From: a virus
Virus record (IMG/VR): IMGVR_UViG_3300037070_003074
Location: 1 to 24,710 of that record
Reading direction: 5' to 3' (one strand)
DNA length: 24,710 nucleotides
The position numbers and the translations under genes were made by a program. The notes under the pieces were generated by a model. It was not told where the DNA came from, made no database searches, and saw nothing but the letters and a program-made list of their open reading frames with translations. Shown here piece after piece: positions 6,120 to 12,469 of this stretch. The stretch's first letter is position 1, and each line of letters begins with the position of its first letter.

Positions 6120-6161
6120 CTGGGGGTCAAGAGGTCGGGAGTTCGAATCTCCCCAGCCCGA
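6120..6161 (+). other. attP core: 3' half of a tRNA-Pro(GGG) gene
   Basis: Reading + strand: CTGGGGG fits an anticodon loop (U33, anticodon GGG, G37), then TCAAG (3' anticodon stem), AGGTC (variable loop), GGGAG-TTCGAAT-CTCCC (perfect T-arm, 6137-6153), CAGCCCG (3' acceptor strand) and A73 at 6161. No CCA is encoded. The bases before 6120 do not pair with TCAAG, so the 5' half is missing. Phages that integrate in tRNA genes carry this 3' part to restore the gene, with identity usually starting in the anticodon loop. The predicted attB is a host tRNA-Pro(GGG) gene with acceptor 5' strand CGGGCTG. Confidence 0.9.
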
Positions 6162-6220
6162 CGAGAAAAGTCCTGCTAGATGGCAGTGACGACGAGGGTC
6201 GGCCCCCAGGTGGAGCCCAC

Positions 6221-6241
6221 TGTTAGCCACGGTGTTAGCCA
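6221..6241 (+). repeat. Integrase arm-type sites, P' arm (two TGTTAGCCA copies)
   Basis: TGTTAGCCA at 6221-6229 and 6233-6241, 12 bases apart, both followed by CGG, in the same orientation as the P-arm pair. They lie about 60-80 bases beyond the tRNA 3' end and 120 bases before the lipoprotein gene. Together with the pair at 5991-6010 they bracket the core almost symmetrically. Confidence 0.85.
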
Positions 6242-6295
6242 CGGGTTCGTCAATCTTGATGAAACCGCGTTCGGCTACCGGCCGGTAACGTCAGC

Positions 6296-6332
6296 GGTCC
6301 CCGACGCGGCGTCACGTGCCGCACCGGGGACC
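6296..6332 (+). terminator. Long GC-rich hairpin before the lipoprotein gene
   Basis: GGTCCCCG (6296-6303) pairs with CGGGGACC (6325-6332), and inside it GCGGC (6306-6310) pairs with GCCGC (6318-6322), with symmetric AC/AC internal loops and a 7-base loop. There is no T-run after it, but GC-rich hairpins without T-runs are usual actinobacterial terminators. It lies 30 bases upstream of the lipoprotein start. It may stop transcription arriving from the attP/tRNA side or be a leader structure of the lipoprotein mRNA. Confidence 0.55.
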
Positions 6333-6362
6333 TAGACCCACCGATCCAATAGGAGTGAATCG

Positions 6363-6926
6363 ATGAACCTGAAACTGACCATACCGATCGCCGCTGCGGC
6401 GCTGGGATTGCTCGCCGGCTGCGGCAACGCCGGTGAGGCTGCCGGCGTACGGGACCCGGACACGACCGGGTCTGCCACCACCGATGCCGTGTCCGTCGAC
6501 AGCCTCGAAGCCGCTCACGCGCAGTGCACCGGCGACAGCGCGAAGGCCGAGCTCGCCGCACGCCACGACGAAGTCGGCACCATCTTCCGCGACGTGTTGA
6601 AGATCACCGCTGACGGCGAGGGTCTGACTCGTGATCAGTTCATCGACCAGGTCATGGCGGAGATGTACAACGCCGACGAGCAGACGCTGACGATCTACGG
6701 CGCGTACGGCGCGGACAGCGACTACGGGATGACCGAGAGCGGGCTGCTGGCCGGCATCGTCTATGACTGCGCGCTCGACGCGTTGGCGATCCCGGAGCGA
6801 GTGCTCGACCACATCGGCACGACCCGGGCGCTGGACGGCCAGCAGGAGGACAGCTGGGATGACTATCAGGCCCGCTGGACGTATCACCCCGATCACGGGG
6901 TGAACCTGACGATCTGGACCGACTAG
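6363..6926 (+). CDS. Secreted lipoprotein, probable lysogenic-conversion gene
   Basis: 187 residues from ATG 6363 with AGGAG 7 bases upstream. Type II signal peptide: Lys near the N-terminus, hydrophobic run, lipobox LAGC with Cys20. The mature part has Cys55 and Cys136 (possible disulfide). Its C-terminal TTRALDGQQ...WTYHPDHGVNLTIW resembles small lipoproteins of actinobacteria (recalled family resemblance, no search). It is on the plus strand, against the late operon, and beside attP; that place is typical for genes expressed in the lysogen. Surface lipoproteins of prophages often block superinfection, so that role is a reasonable guess. It converges with the transglycosylase gene, 8 bases apart. 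Confidence 0.85.
   Translation: MNLKLTIPIAAAALGLLAGCGNAGEAAGVRDPDTTGSATTDAVSVDSLEAAHAQCTGDSAKAELAARHDEVGTIFRDVLKITADGEGLTRDQFIDQVMAEMYNADEQTLTIYGAYGADSDYGMTESGLLAGIVYDCALDALAIPERVLDHIGTTRALDGQQEDSWDDYQARWTYHPDHGVNLTIWTD
6884..6903 (-). terminator. Candidate late-operon terminator hairpin
   Basis: TCACCCCG (6884-6891) and CGGGGTGA (6896-6903) form a perfect 8-bp stem with loop ATCA. It lies inside the 3' end of the lipoprotein gene, but on the minus strand it is about 32 bases after the stop of the last late gene (6935), where a terminator is expected. No T-run is present. Confidence 0.45.
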
Positions 6927-6934
6927 CCCGCTCA

Positions 6935-7351
6935 TCAGTAAGTCGACCAGGCGCCCCAGCCTTGGACCCGGTAGACGTGGCGGCCACACCTGAGGTTGAA
7001 CCCGGGGTCGTACAAGTCGCCGGGTGAGCCGCCGCAGTCGTCGGCCCACATCGGCATGATCTGCAACAGGCCGGTAGCGCCGGACGGGTTGTGCGCACCC
7101 GGCTGACACCTGCTCTCCCGGTACATGATCCGGTCCAGGGTGGGCCACTGACTCGAGCTCCAGCCGGCGGCGAGTGCGTTGGCGGACCATTGGGCGCAGG
7201 CCCCGCCGAGACCCGACGGTCGGAGCTCGCGGGCGAAGCGTTCGGCGGCGGCCGGGTCCCGGCGATGCCACGCTAACCACGCCTGCACCTCCCGAGGGGT
7301 GCAACCCGCGGCGACGGCGACGGCCAGGAGCCCGTACAGGATTCGCCGCAC
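6935..7351 (-). CDS. Lipoprotein lytic transglycosylase (SLT domain)
   Basis: 138 residues from GTG 7351, with GGGAGG 8 bases upstream; the open frame reaches 7456 but that part lacks a start with a ribosome site. Signal peptide VRRILYGLLAVAVAAGC with lipobox AAGC, Cys17. The SLT/lysozyme-like fold follows: MYRES with likely catalytic Glu79, NPSGATGLLQIMP (88-100), and a final CGRHVYRVQGWGAWSTY. Lytic transglycosylases cleave the glycan backbone of peptidoglycan. It is the last gene of the late operon, directly after two holin-like genes, so it probably helps in lysis from outside the membrane. Six Cys include possible disulfide pairs. Confidence 0.85.
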   Translation of the reverse strand: MRRILYGLLAVAVAAGCTPREVQAWLAWHRRDPAAAERFARELRPSGLGGACAQWSANALAAGWSSSQWPTLDRIMYRESRCQPGAHNPSGATGLLQIMPMWADDCGGSPGDLYDPGFNLRCGRHVYRVQGWGAWSTY

Positions 7352-7352
7352 C

Positions 7353-7640
7353 CTAGACACCTCCCGGGTCGGTTTCGTCGCTCTCAGAGCCTTCTGGGGG
7401 CCTGTTCCGGCGTTGTCGTAGGGCGATCTGCCCGCCGATGTAGGCGGTGATCGCACCGGCGAGGACGCCGCCGATCGATGAGAGCAGGTCCTTGGTGGAG
7501 TCGGTGATCGGCGGGGTGCGCGGCGATGCCGACAGGACGATCGCTGTCGCCCAGCCTCCGCCGAGGCAGACGGCGAGGACGAGCACGGCGGCGCCGGGCC
7601 ATGACCACTCGAACCGGCGTCCTCTTACAGGAGCATCCAT
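7353..7640 (-). CDS. Holin-like membrane protein with two membrane segments
   Basis: 95 residues from ATG 7640. Two hydrophobic segments: PGAAVLVLAVCLGGGWATAI (about 15-34) and SIGGVLAGAITAYIGGQIAL (about 55-74), then a charged C-terminal tail (RQRRNRPPEGSESDE). This is the class II holin outline: two transmembrane segments and a hydrophilic tail. It overlaps the upstream 58-residue membrane gene by 16 bases and lies between endolysin and transglycosylase. Holins open the membrane at a set time so the endolysin reaches the wall. Family assignment rests on topology and context. Confidence 0.75.
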   Translation of the reverse strand: MDAPVRGRRFEWSWPGAAVLVLAVCLGGGWATAIVLSASPRTPPITDSTKDLLSSIGGVLAGAITAYIGGQIALRQRRNRPPEGSESDETDPGGV

Positions 7641-7801
7641 GCGAACGCGACGAGGGCCAGCCCGGCCGCGGGGAGGACGCCGCGGGTGACGGTGTCGCGG
7701 CCGAGGGCGAGCAGGATGAACTCGACGGCGAAGATGATGGTGGCGAGGAGGAACAGGACGTCGGCGGTGTCCCGTTCCCCGGATGCGATCTCAGCGAGCA
7801 T
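7625..7801 (-). CDS. Small membrane protein (58 residues), second holin or antiholin candidate
   Basis: From ATG 7801 with AGGAG 6 bases upstream, to TAA 7627-7625. Two hydrophobic segments: VLFLLATIIFAVEFILLAL (15-33) and VLPAAGLALVAFAWMLL (42-58), joined by a short charged turn GRDTVTR. It follows the endolysin by 12 bases and overlaps the next holin-like gene by 16. Pairs of adjacent small two-segment membrane proteins after a lysin are common in actinophages, where one is thought to be a holin and the other a modulator. Confidence 0.8.
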   Translation of the reverse strand: MLAEIASGERDTADVLFLLATIIFAVEFILLALGRDTVTRGVLPAAGLALVAFAWMLL

Positions 7802-7813
7802 GGTGGTCTCCTG

Positions 7814-8695
7814 TCAGTCGAGGGCGTCGTTGATCGACACGCCGAGGCGGGCACCCCACTTGGAGGCGGCGGTGACCTCGACCAGTGACGTCACCGGCTT
7901 GCCCGTCTTCAAGTCGACGATGGGGGTGCCGGCCCGGTTGCGGTCGTTGATCACCTGGCGCAGCTCGTCATGCCAGTTGGGGCCGTTCCATTCGCGGCGC
8001 CACAGTCCGTCGCCGGTGGCGTAGTTGTCCGAGTCGTCGGGGTCCTGGGCGATGAACATCGGCATGACGTCCTCCGGGGGCGGTTCTGGTTCGGGTTCGG
8101 GGATGATCGGGGCGACGGGGGCGATCAGGTCGCCACGGAAGGCGTGCATGTTCCAGGTGGCGGCGCCGGTCGCCCACCGGTCAGGGCCGGCCGGGTCGAC
8201 CTTGCGGGTCGGTGCGTACTCGGCGTGGGCGTGGACCCGGCCGACCGGGATGCCGTAGGCGACCCCGAGCGCCTCGACGAGGACGAGGTAGGCGTTCTCC
8301 TGGGCATCGGGCCACAGCTCACCGGTGCCGTTGTTGCCGGCTTCGATCCCGATCGCATGCGAGTTCATCGAGTCGTCCGGGGTGACACCGCACGGGTCCC
8401 GGCCGCTGCCGTTGGTGTTCGTCGCCCCCGCGGCGCACACCCAGACGATGCCGCCCCGGTTCAAGTACAGGTTGCACAGCGGGGCGTCTTCGTCGTGGTA
8501 GGTGCAGTAGTTGACGTCGGGCCACCCGTCCGCCGATGCCGGCGACGCGGTGTGGTGGATCATCACGTGGTTGGGGCGACCGGAGTCGTAACCACCGGAC
8601 CCGCGGGCCCGGGTCTGCCAGCCACTGACCTCGATCACTTCGAGTCCGGTGGCGCGGATCACCGCCGCCAGGTCCGTCAGGTAGCGGGAGCCCAC
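7814..8695 (-). CDS. Endolysin, N-acetylmuramoyl-L-alanine amidase
   Basis: 293 residues from GTG 8695. Residues about 38-175 are an Amidase_2/PGRP domain: MIHHTASP (first zinc His near 47-48), SHAIGIEAGNN, and HAHAEYAPTRKVDP with the later zinc His and the Lys/Asp end of the site. A Pro-Glu linker (199-209) leads to an 80-residue C-terminal domain (DDSDNYATGDGLWRREWNG...), probably wall-binding but not recognised. There is no signal peptide, so export needs the holins downstream. The amidase cuts the bond between MurNAc and the stem peptide. The ribosome site (GGAGAGG) is 10 bases away, rather far. Confidence 0.9.
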   Translation of the reverse strand: MGSRYLTDLAAVIRATGLEVIEVSGWQTRARGSGGYDSGRPNHVMIHHTASPASADGWPDVNYCTYHDEDAPLCNLYLNRGGIVWVCAAGATNTNGSGRDPCGVTPDDSMNSHAIGIEAGNNGTGELWPDAQENAYLVLVEALGVAYGIPVGRVHAHAEYAPTRKVDPAGPDRWATGAATWNMHAFRGDLIAPVAPIIPEPEPEPPPEDVMPMFIAQDPDDSDNYATGDGLWRREWNGPNWHDELRQVINDRNRAGTPIVDLKTGKPVTSLVEVTAASKWGARLGVSINDALD

Positions 8696-8696
8696 G

Positions 8697-8930
8697 TCAG
8701 GTCAACCTCTCCAGGGCGTAACGGATGTGGTCGAGACGGCCCCGGGGGACGTTGACGGCAATCAGCTTGTCGACGAGGCGCAGGGCGTCGAGGCGTCTCG
8801 CTTCGTGGCGGTCGACTGGGTCGGCGCGGGCGGCGAGCTCGCCGACGACCCGTTCGAGGATGGCGAGGCGGGCTTCGACGGGGTCGCCGTCGTCCCACAC
8901 GTCTTCGGGGTCCTTGTCGCCGATCCTCAT
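8697..8930 (-). CDS. Small helical protein of unknown function
   Basis: 77 residues from ATG 8930, whose ATGA overlaps the previous stop. An acidic start (DKDPEDVWDDGDP) is followed by amphipathic helices with heptad-like spacing (EARLAILERVVGELAARA, then RRLDALRLVDKLIAV). No signal peptide or membrane segment. It sits between the tail-repeat protein and the endolysin; a structural or chaperone-like role is possible but not shown. The frame is open further upstream to 9308, but only as a shadow of other genes. Confidence 0.65.
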   Translation of the reverse strand: MRIGDKDPEDVWDDGDPVEARLAILERVVGELAARADPVDRHEARRLDALRLVDKLIAVNVPRGRLDHIRYALERLT

Positions 8931-9214
8931 ACGAACGCGCTGCCGTTCCACGTCTTCACGGCGGTGGCGTCGGTGAACGCGGCGCCGTCCCAGGTCTTCA
9001 CTGGGGCGTCGATGTACGCGGCGCCGTCCCACACCTTGACGGCGGCACCGGTGGGGAGGATGGCGACGAGGGCGCGGAGGGCGATCTGGGCGAGTCGGGC
9101 GTCGGTGACTCCGAGCTTGGTGAGGGCCCGGGCGCTGATCTGGGCGAGGCGTGCGGCGGGGGTGCCCGCGGTCAGGGCACGGGTAGAGACACGGGCGAGC
9201 CGGGCGTCGGTCAC
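8927..9214 (-). CDS. Small tail-region protein made of two sets of triple repeats
   Basis: 95 residues from GTG 9214 (GTGA overlap). The N-terminal half has three copies of an ARLAxxxxRAL unit (DARLARVSTRAL, AARLAQISARAL, DARLAQIALRAL). The C-terminal half has three copies of a VKxWDGAAF unit (VKVWDGAAYIDAP, VKTWDGAAFTDAT, VKTWNGSAFV). The second motif is common in tail-fibre-associated actinophage proteins. It follows the LamG-like tail gene and probably belongs to the virion tail tip. Function otherwise unknown. Confidence 0.75.
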   Translation of the reverse strand: MTDARLARVSTRALTAGTPAARLAQISARALTKLGVTDARLAQIALRALVAILPTGAAVKVWDGAAYIDAPVKTWDGAAFTDATAVKTWNGSAFV

Positions 9215-10221
9215 GTCGACACCTCCATCCCCATGCGGAGCGCGTTGACGTCGGCGATGGTGAATTGGGAGCCGTCGCCTTTGCGTTCGAACACGGCGCG
9301 CAGCTCACCGAACGATGTGGGGAGGCCGAGGTCGGCGGATTGACGGACGGTCCCGCCGGATCCCTCTTTGACGCAGAGTTTCGCGGTGCGGGTGCCGGCG
9401 TCGGTCTTTTGGGCGACGGCGGCGACGACGACGCCGTACACCGGTGACGTGGTCGCCCTGGCCGACGCCGCGGGGGTGTAGAGGTCGCGTTGCCCGATGG
9501 TGGATGAGGCGACGTAGTCGGCGCCGTTGTAGGCGCCGGCCTCGTCGACGAGCGCCCAGTTGTCGGTGGAGTTGCCGTCGGAGCCGAGCCATTGGGCGGT
9601 GTCGTCGACGGCGGGGCGGAGGTGTTCGACGGTGAGCTCGCCGAGGAAGTTGTTGTTCACCGAGCCGGTGGTATCGGCGAGGTAGACGTCGTCCCAGGCG
9701 TTGGCAGTGACGCCGGCCGCTCCGCCGCCGACCCCGCCGCCGAGCACGACCAGGGCCGTGGTGGTAGCCGAGCCGTCCTTGGTGTCGAGACCGGACAGGT
9801 TCAACACCTCGACCCCGTTGACCCGGACGACGACTGTGCCGGTCGTGTCGTGGATCGTGATCTTCGCTTCGACGTACGACCAGGCGGCGGCGGGAAGAAC
9901 GTTGACGGCGGACGTGCCGAGAACGTTGGAGGTCGAGGTGCGGTAGGCGATGATCTCGCCGCTCGCCCCGCGGGTCAGTCCGACGTGGAGCCCTGCGCTC
10001 GACACTGTGGCGTGGAACTGGACGAACCCGCCGGCGCCGGCCGGTTTGAACGCGAACCCGACGATGATCGGGCCGGCCGTGGCGGTGAATCCGAGTTCGG
10101 CCCGGCCGGCGGCGGTGCCGGCGACCAGTCCGTTCCCGAACCGTCCGGTGCCGAGCGCCGAGTTCGACAGTGTCCAGGGCGTGGTGCCGTCCTCGAACCC
10201 GTCAGCGAACAGGAGTGCCAT
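9211..10221 (-). CDS. Minor tail protein with LamG/concanavalin-like domain
   Basis: 336 residues from ATG 10221 (TGATG overlap with the fibre gene). The start [16 protein letters not shown] is the typical opening of phage jelly-roll lectin-like domains. It is followed by alternating beta-rich segments (AAAWSYVEAKITIHDTTGTVVVRVNG..., NAWDDVYLADTTG) for about 170 residues, then a second beta-rich part to the end. Likely a carbohydrate-binding receptor protein at the tail tip (inference from fold and place). Open reading upstream to 10755 is a shadow of the collagen gene. Confidence 0.8.
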   Translation of the reverse strand: MALLFADGFEDGTTPWTLSNSALGTGRFGNGLVAGTAAGRAELGFTATAGPIIVGFAFKPAGAGGFVQFHATVSSAGLHVGLTRGASGEIIAYRTSTSNVLGTSAVNVLPAAAWSYVEAKITIHDTTGTVVVRVNGVEVLNLSGLDTKDGSATTTALVVLGGGVGGGAAGVTANAWDDVYLADTTGSVNNNFLGELTVEHLRPAVDDTAQWLGSDGNSTDNWALVDEAGAYNGADYVASSTIGQRDLYTPAASARATTSPVYGVVVAAVAQKTDAGTRTAKLCVKEGSGGTVRQSADLGLPTSFGELRAVFERKGDGSQFTIADVNALRMGMEVST

Positions 10222-11516
10222 CAGGCCTCGATCCAGATTGCGCCGACGGGGATGGTTGCCAGCCCGTAGTCGGCGGCAGTCGGCTGGGTGGCTTTGACGA
10301 CGATCGGTGTCAGGTCGGCGAGCAGGGCGTGGTTGGCGAGCGACGCCGGGGAAACAGCCAAGTTGAGGGCGGCGTGGGCGTCGGCGTCGGCGGTGGCGAC
10401 GGTGAGACGGACGACACCGGGGACCGAGTCGGTGGCGGTCGGGAGGGTCTGGAACGTGGCGGCGTAGTTGGTGGCCGACGTCTTCGTCAGGACCTGGCCG
10501 GTGGTGCCACCAGTGGGCAGCCCGACCGGTGTCGGCGACAGGATGCCGATCATCGTCCGGGCGCCCTTGGTGACCGACCCGGAGGTGACCGACACCGGGA
10601 TCGTGTAGTAGGTGCCGGAATCCACGGGGGCGCCGGTGATGAGCAGATCCATCGACGTGCCGTTGGCGGCCCGCACGAGGATCGTGTCGCCGGCTTCCGC
10701 GGTGGAGAGCCCACCGGCCCGGTTCATCCCGTCGGTGTCGACCTCGGCGACCCACAACGTGGTGATGCCGGCGTCGGATCTGATCTGCCCGTTCGACGGT
10801 GGCGCAGACGTGTTCGACGCGTACGTCCAGAACGCCGACAGCAGCGCCCCGCCGGGCTCACCGGGATCGCCCTGGGGCCCGGTGGCCCCGGTGGGGCCTT
10901 GGATGCCTTGGATCCCTTGGGCGCCGGTGACACCCTGGATCCCTTGGCTGCCGGTCGCCCCCGTCGAGCCTGTCGCCCCGGTCGGGCCTTGCGGGCCGAC
11001 GATCTGGCCGACGTCGAGCCATGCGCTGCCGGTCGACGTGTGCAGGTTGCCGTCGGCGGTGACGATGTACGAGTCACCGACCGCCACCGAGCCCGGCGCC
11101 GGCAACGCCCCGACGGTGGCGACCTCGCCGATGATGCGGGTGCTGGTCCCCGGGTTCCCTTGCACGCCTTGGCTGCCCGTTGCACCGGTCGCCCCGGTGG
11201 CACCGGTGACACCTTGGATGCCTTGGGGGCCTTGTTCGCCTTGGACGCCTTGCGGTCCTTCGGGTCCGGTGGGGCCGGGGATGCCTTGGGGGCCTTGGAC
11301 GTTGCCGGCGTTCGTCCATTCGTCACCGGTCCACACCCACAGGTCACCGCCGATGATGTAGCCGTCGCCCGGGTTGTTGCCGACCGGGGGCAGGTCGGCG
11401 GGGTCGGCGAGCTCACCCTTCAACGTGAGCCCGGCACCGGGTGGGCCTTGGACGGGGATGAATCCGTCGACGACCGACACCAGCTCGACCTCTTCGACGG
11501 TGACCAGGTCACTCAT
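10221..11516 (-). CDS. Collagen-like tail fibre
   Basis: 431 residues from ATG 11516 (ATGA overlap). Two collagen-like Gly-x-y blocks, about residues 74-123 and 174-223, with frequent GPQG, GATG and GIQG triplets. Each block is preceded by a similar 45-residue module: [11 protein letters not shown]...[18 protein letters not shown] (34-67) and [11 protein letters not shown]...[20 protein letters not shown] (130-166). The remaining 200 residues are beta-rich with a small C-terminal domain. Collagen blocks in phage fibres trimerise and hold the receptor-binding part away from the tail. The block-plus-module duplication probably arose by unequal crossing-over. Confidence 0.9.
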   Translation of the reverse strand: MSDLVTVEEVELVSVVDGFIPVQGPPGAGLTLKGELADPADLPPVGNNPGDGYIIGGDLWVWTGDEWTNAGNVQGPQGIPGPTGPEGPQGVQGEQGPQGIQGVTGATGATGATGSQGVQGNPGTSTRIIGEVATVGALPAPGSVAVGDSYIVTADGNLHTSTGSAWLDVGQIVGPQGPTGATGSTGATGSQGIQGVTGAQGIQGIQGPTGATGPQGDPGEPGGALLSAFWTYASNTSAPPSNGQIRSDAGITTLWVAEVDTDGMNRAGGLSTAEAGDTILVRAANGTSMDLLITGAPVDSGTYYTIPVSVTSGSVTKGARTMIGILSPTPVGLPTGGTTGQVLTKTSATNYAATFQTLPTATDSVPGVVRLTVATADADAHAALNLAVSPASLANHALLADLTPIVVKATQPTAADYGLATIPVGAIWIEA

Positions 11517-11935
11517 GACGCACCGTCCTCGACGGTGAAGATGCCGCGGATCAGGCAGCGGGTGACGGCGTCGGTGTTGGTGGCGACGATGTCCCAATTC
11601 CCCGACCGTTCCGCGATGCCGGTCCAGACGCCGTGGGGGAGGAACACGACGACCTGGCCGAGCAGGTAGCCGTCCAAGTCGATGAACCCGGCCGGATCCG
11701 CCGGGTCCGTCGAGTCGATGGTGTGACGCACCGGGTCCGGATCCGGCAACGGCTCACCGGTGTCAGGGTCGAACAAGGTGGGTTGCAGGTCGAACTCGAG
11801 GCTGCACACCGCGGAGACGACTTCGACCGGGGTGCCGTCGACCTTGACCCAGACGGCGCCGAACGTCTGGTCCGAGTTGGTGCGGAACGACAGGTCGCGG
11901 CGGGCCGGCATGTCGGTGACGTAGGGGCGCAGCAT
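11513..11935 (-). CDS. Tail-associated protein, possibly BppU-like baseplate domain
   Basis: 140 residues from ATG 11935 (TGATG overlap). The N-terminal segment ([30 protein letters not shown]) has the look of small Ig-like/BppU N-terminal domains that join fibres to the baseplate: a short basic run, then [14 protein letters not shown]. An acidic Pro/Asp-rich loop lies at about 75-105. It precedes the collagen fibre gene, so it may be the fibre's attachment protein. The assignment is tentative; only context and the short motif support it. Confidence 0.6.
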   Translation of the reverse strand: MLRPYVTDMPARRDLSFRTNSDQTFGAVWVKVDGTPVEVVSAVCSLEFDLQPTLFDPDTGEPLPDPDPVRHTIDSTDPADPAGFIDLDGYLLGQVVVFLPHGVWTGIAERSGNWDIVATNTDAVTRCLIRGIFTVEDGAS

Positions 11936-12456
11936 CAGCCGATCGCCCCTTGGAACGTGAGGAACACGGCGACGTCGGACTGGTTGTCGACGGCGAACCG
12001 GTCGGCGCCCCCGGTTCGCATCGCCTGGATCCACACCGACCGGTCACCTTCGATCGATGAGCAGGCGAGCCGGTCGATCCACATCGCTGGGAACCAGCCG
12101 AGCGGCAACGGGGACGACAGTCGGATCGACCGTCCGGCCTCCGGCCCGATCTTCAACCGGAGGATGTAGGTGTCGTTGGCGGCGCCGGTGTCGTGGATCC
12201 CGTTGATCCCGACGTGGGCGGTGACGTGGCCGGCCCAGTCGGGGACGGTGATCACCCCCGACGAGCCGCCGACCCGGAACCAGTTCGTCCACGTCGTCGT
12301 CGACGTCGTCGCCAAGTATTCGGTGTCGGGGGTCCACAGCAGCCGGTCGTCGGCCTGGTTCAAGTTGTTGAGTGACTGGGCGACCGAGTCACCCCATGAC
12401 TCTTCGATGATCTCGTCGAACGCGACGAGCGGGATCGGCCCGGTCGGTAACGCCAT
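11935..12456 (-). CDS. Minor tail protein, unknown function
   Basis: 173 residues from ATG 12456, with AGGA 8 bases upstream and a 13-base gap after the large tail protein gene. The N-terminus (PTGPIPLVAFDEIIEESWGDSVAQSLNNLN) resembles short virion proteins of actinophages. The rest is beta-rich with Trp and Gly, likely a jelly-roll or Ig-like fold. No catalytic motif is seen. Its place among tail-tip genes suggests a tail-tip component. Confidence 0.7.
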   Translation of the reverse strand: MALPTGPIPLVAFDEIIEESWGDSVAQSLNNLNQADDRLLWTPDTEYLATTSTTTWTNWFRVGGSSGVITVPDWAGHVTAHVGINGIHDTGAANDTYILRLKIGPEAGRSIRLSSPLPLGWFPAMWIDRLACSSIEGDRSVWIQAMRTGGADRFAVDNQSDVAVFLTFQGAIG

Positions 12457-12469
12457 CAGTGCTGTCCTT

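Noticed and set aside
6120-6161. Intact tRNA gene
   Set aside because: Only the part from the anticodon loop to base 73 is present; no matching 5' half lies upstream.
6030-6242. Minus-strand frame of 70 codons running through the attP
   Set aside because: Its peptide contains GDSNSRPLDPQ, the usual false translation of a tRNA T-arm; the region is the attP core and not a gene.
9211-10755. 514-residue version of the LamG-like tail gene
   Set aside because: The first 178 residues are His/Arg-rich shadow of the collagen fibre; [12 protein letters not shown] at 10221 with TGATG coupling is the natural start.
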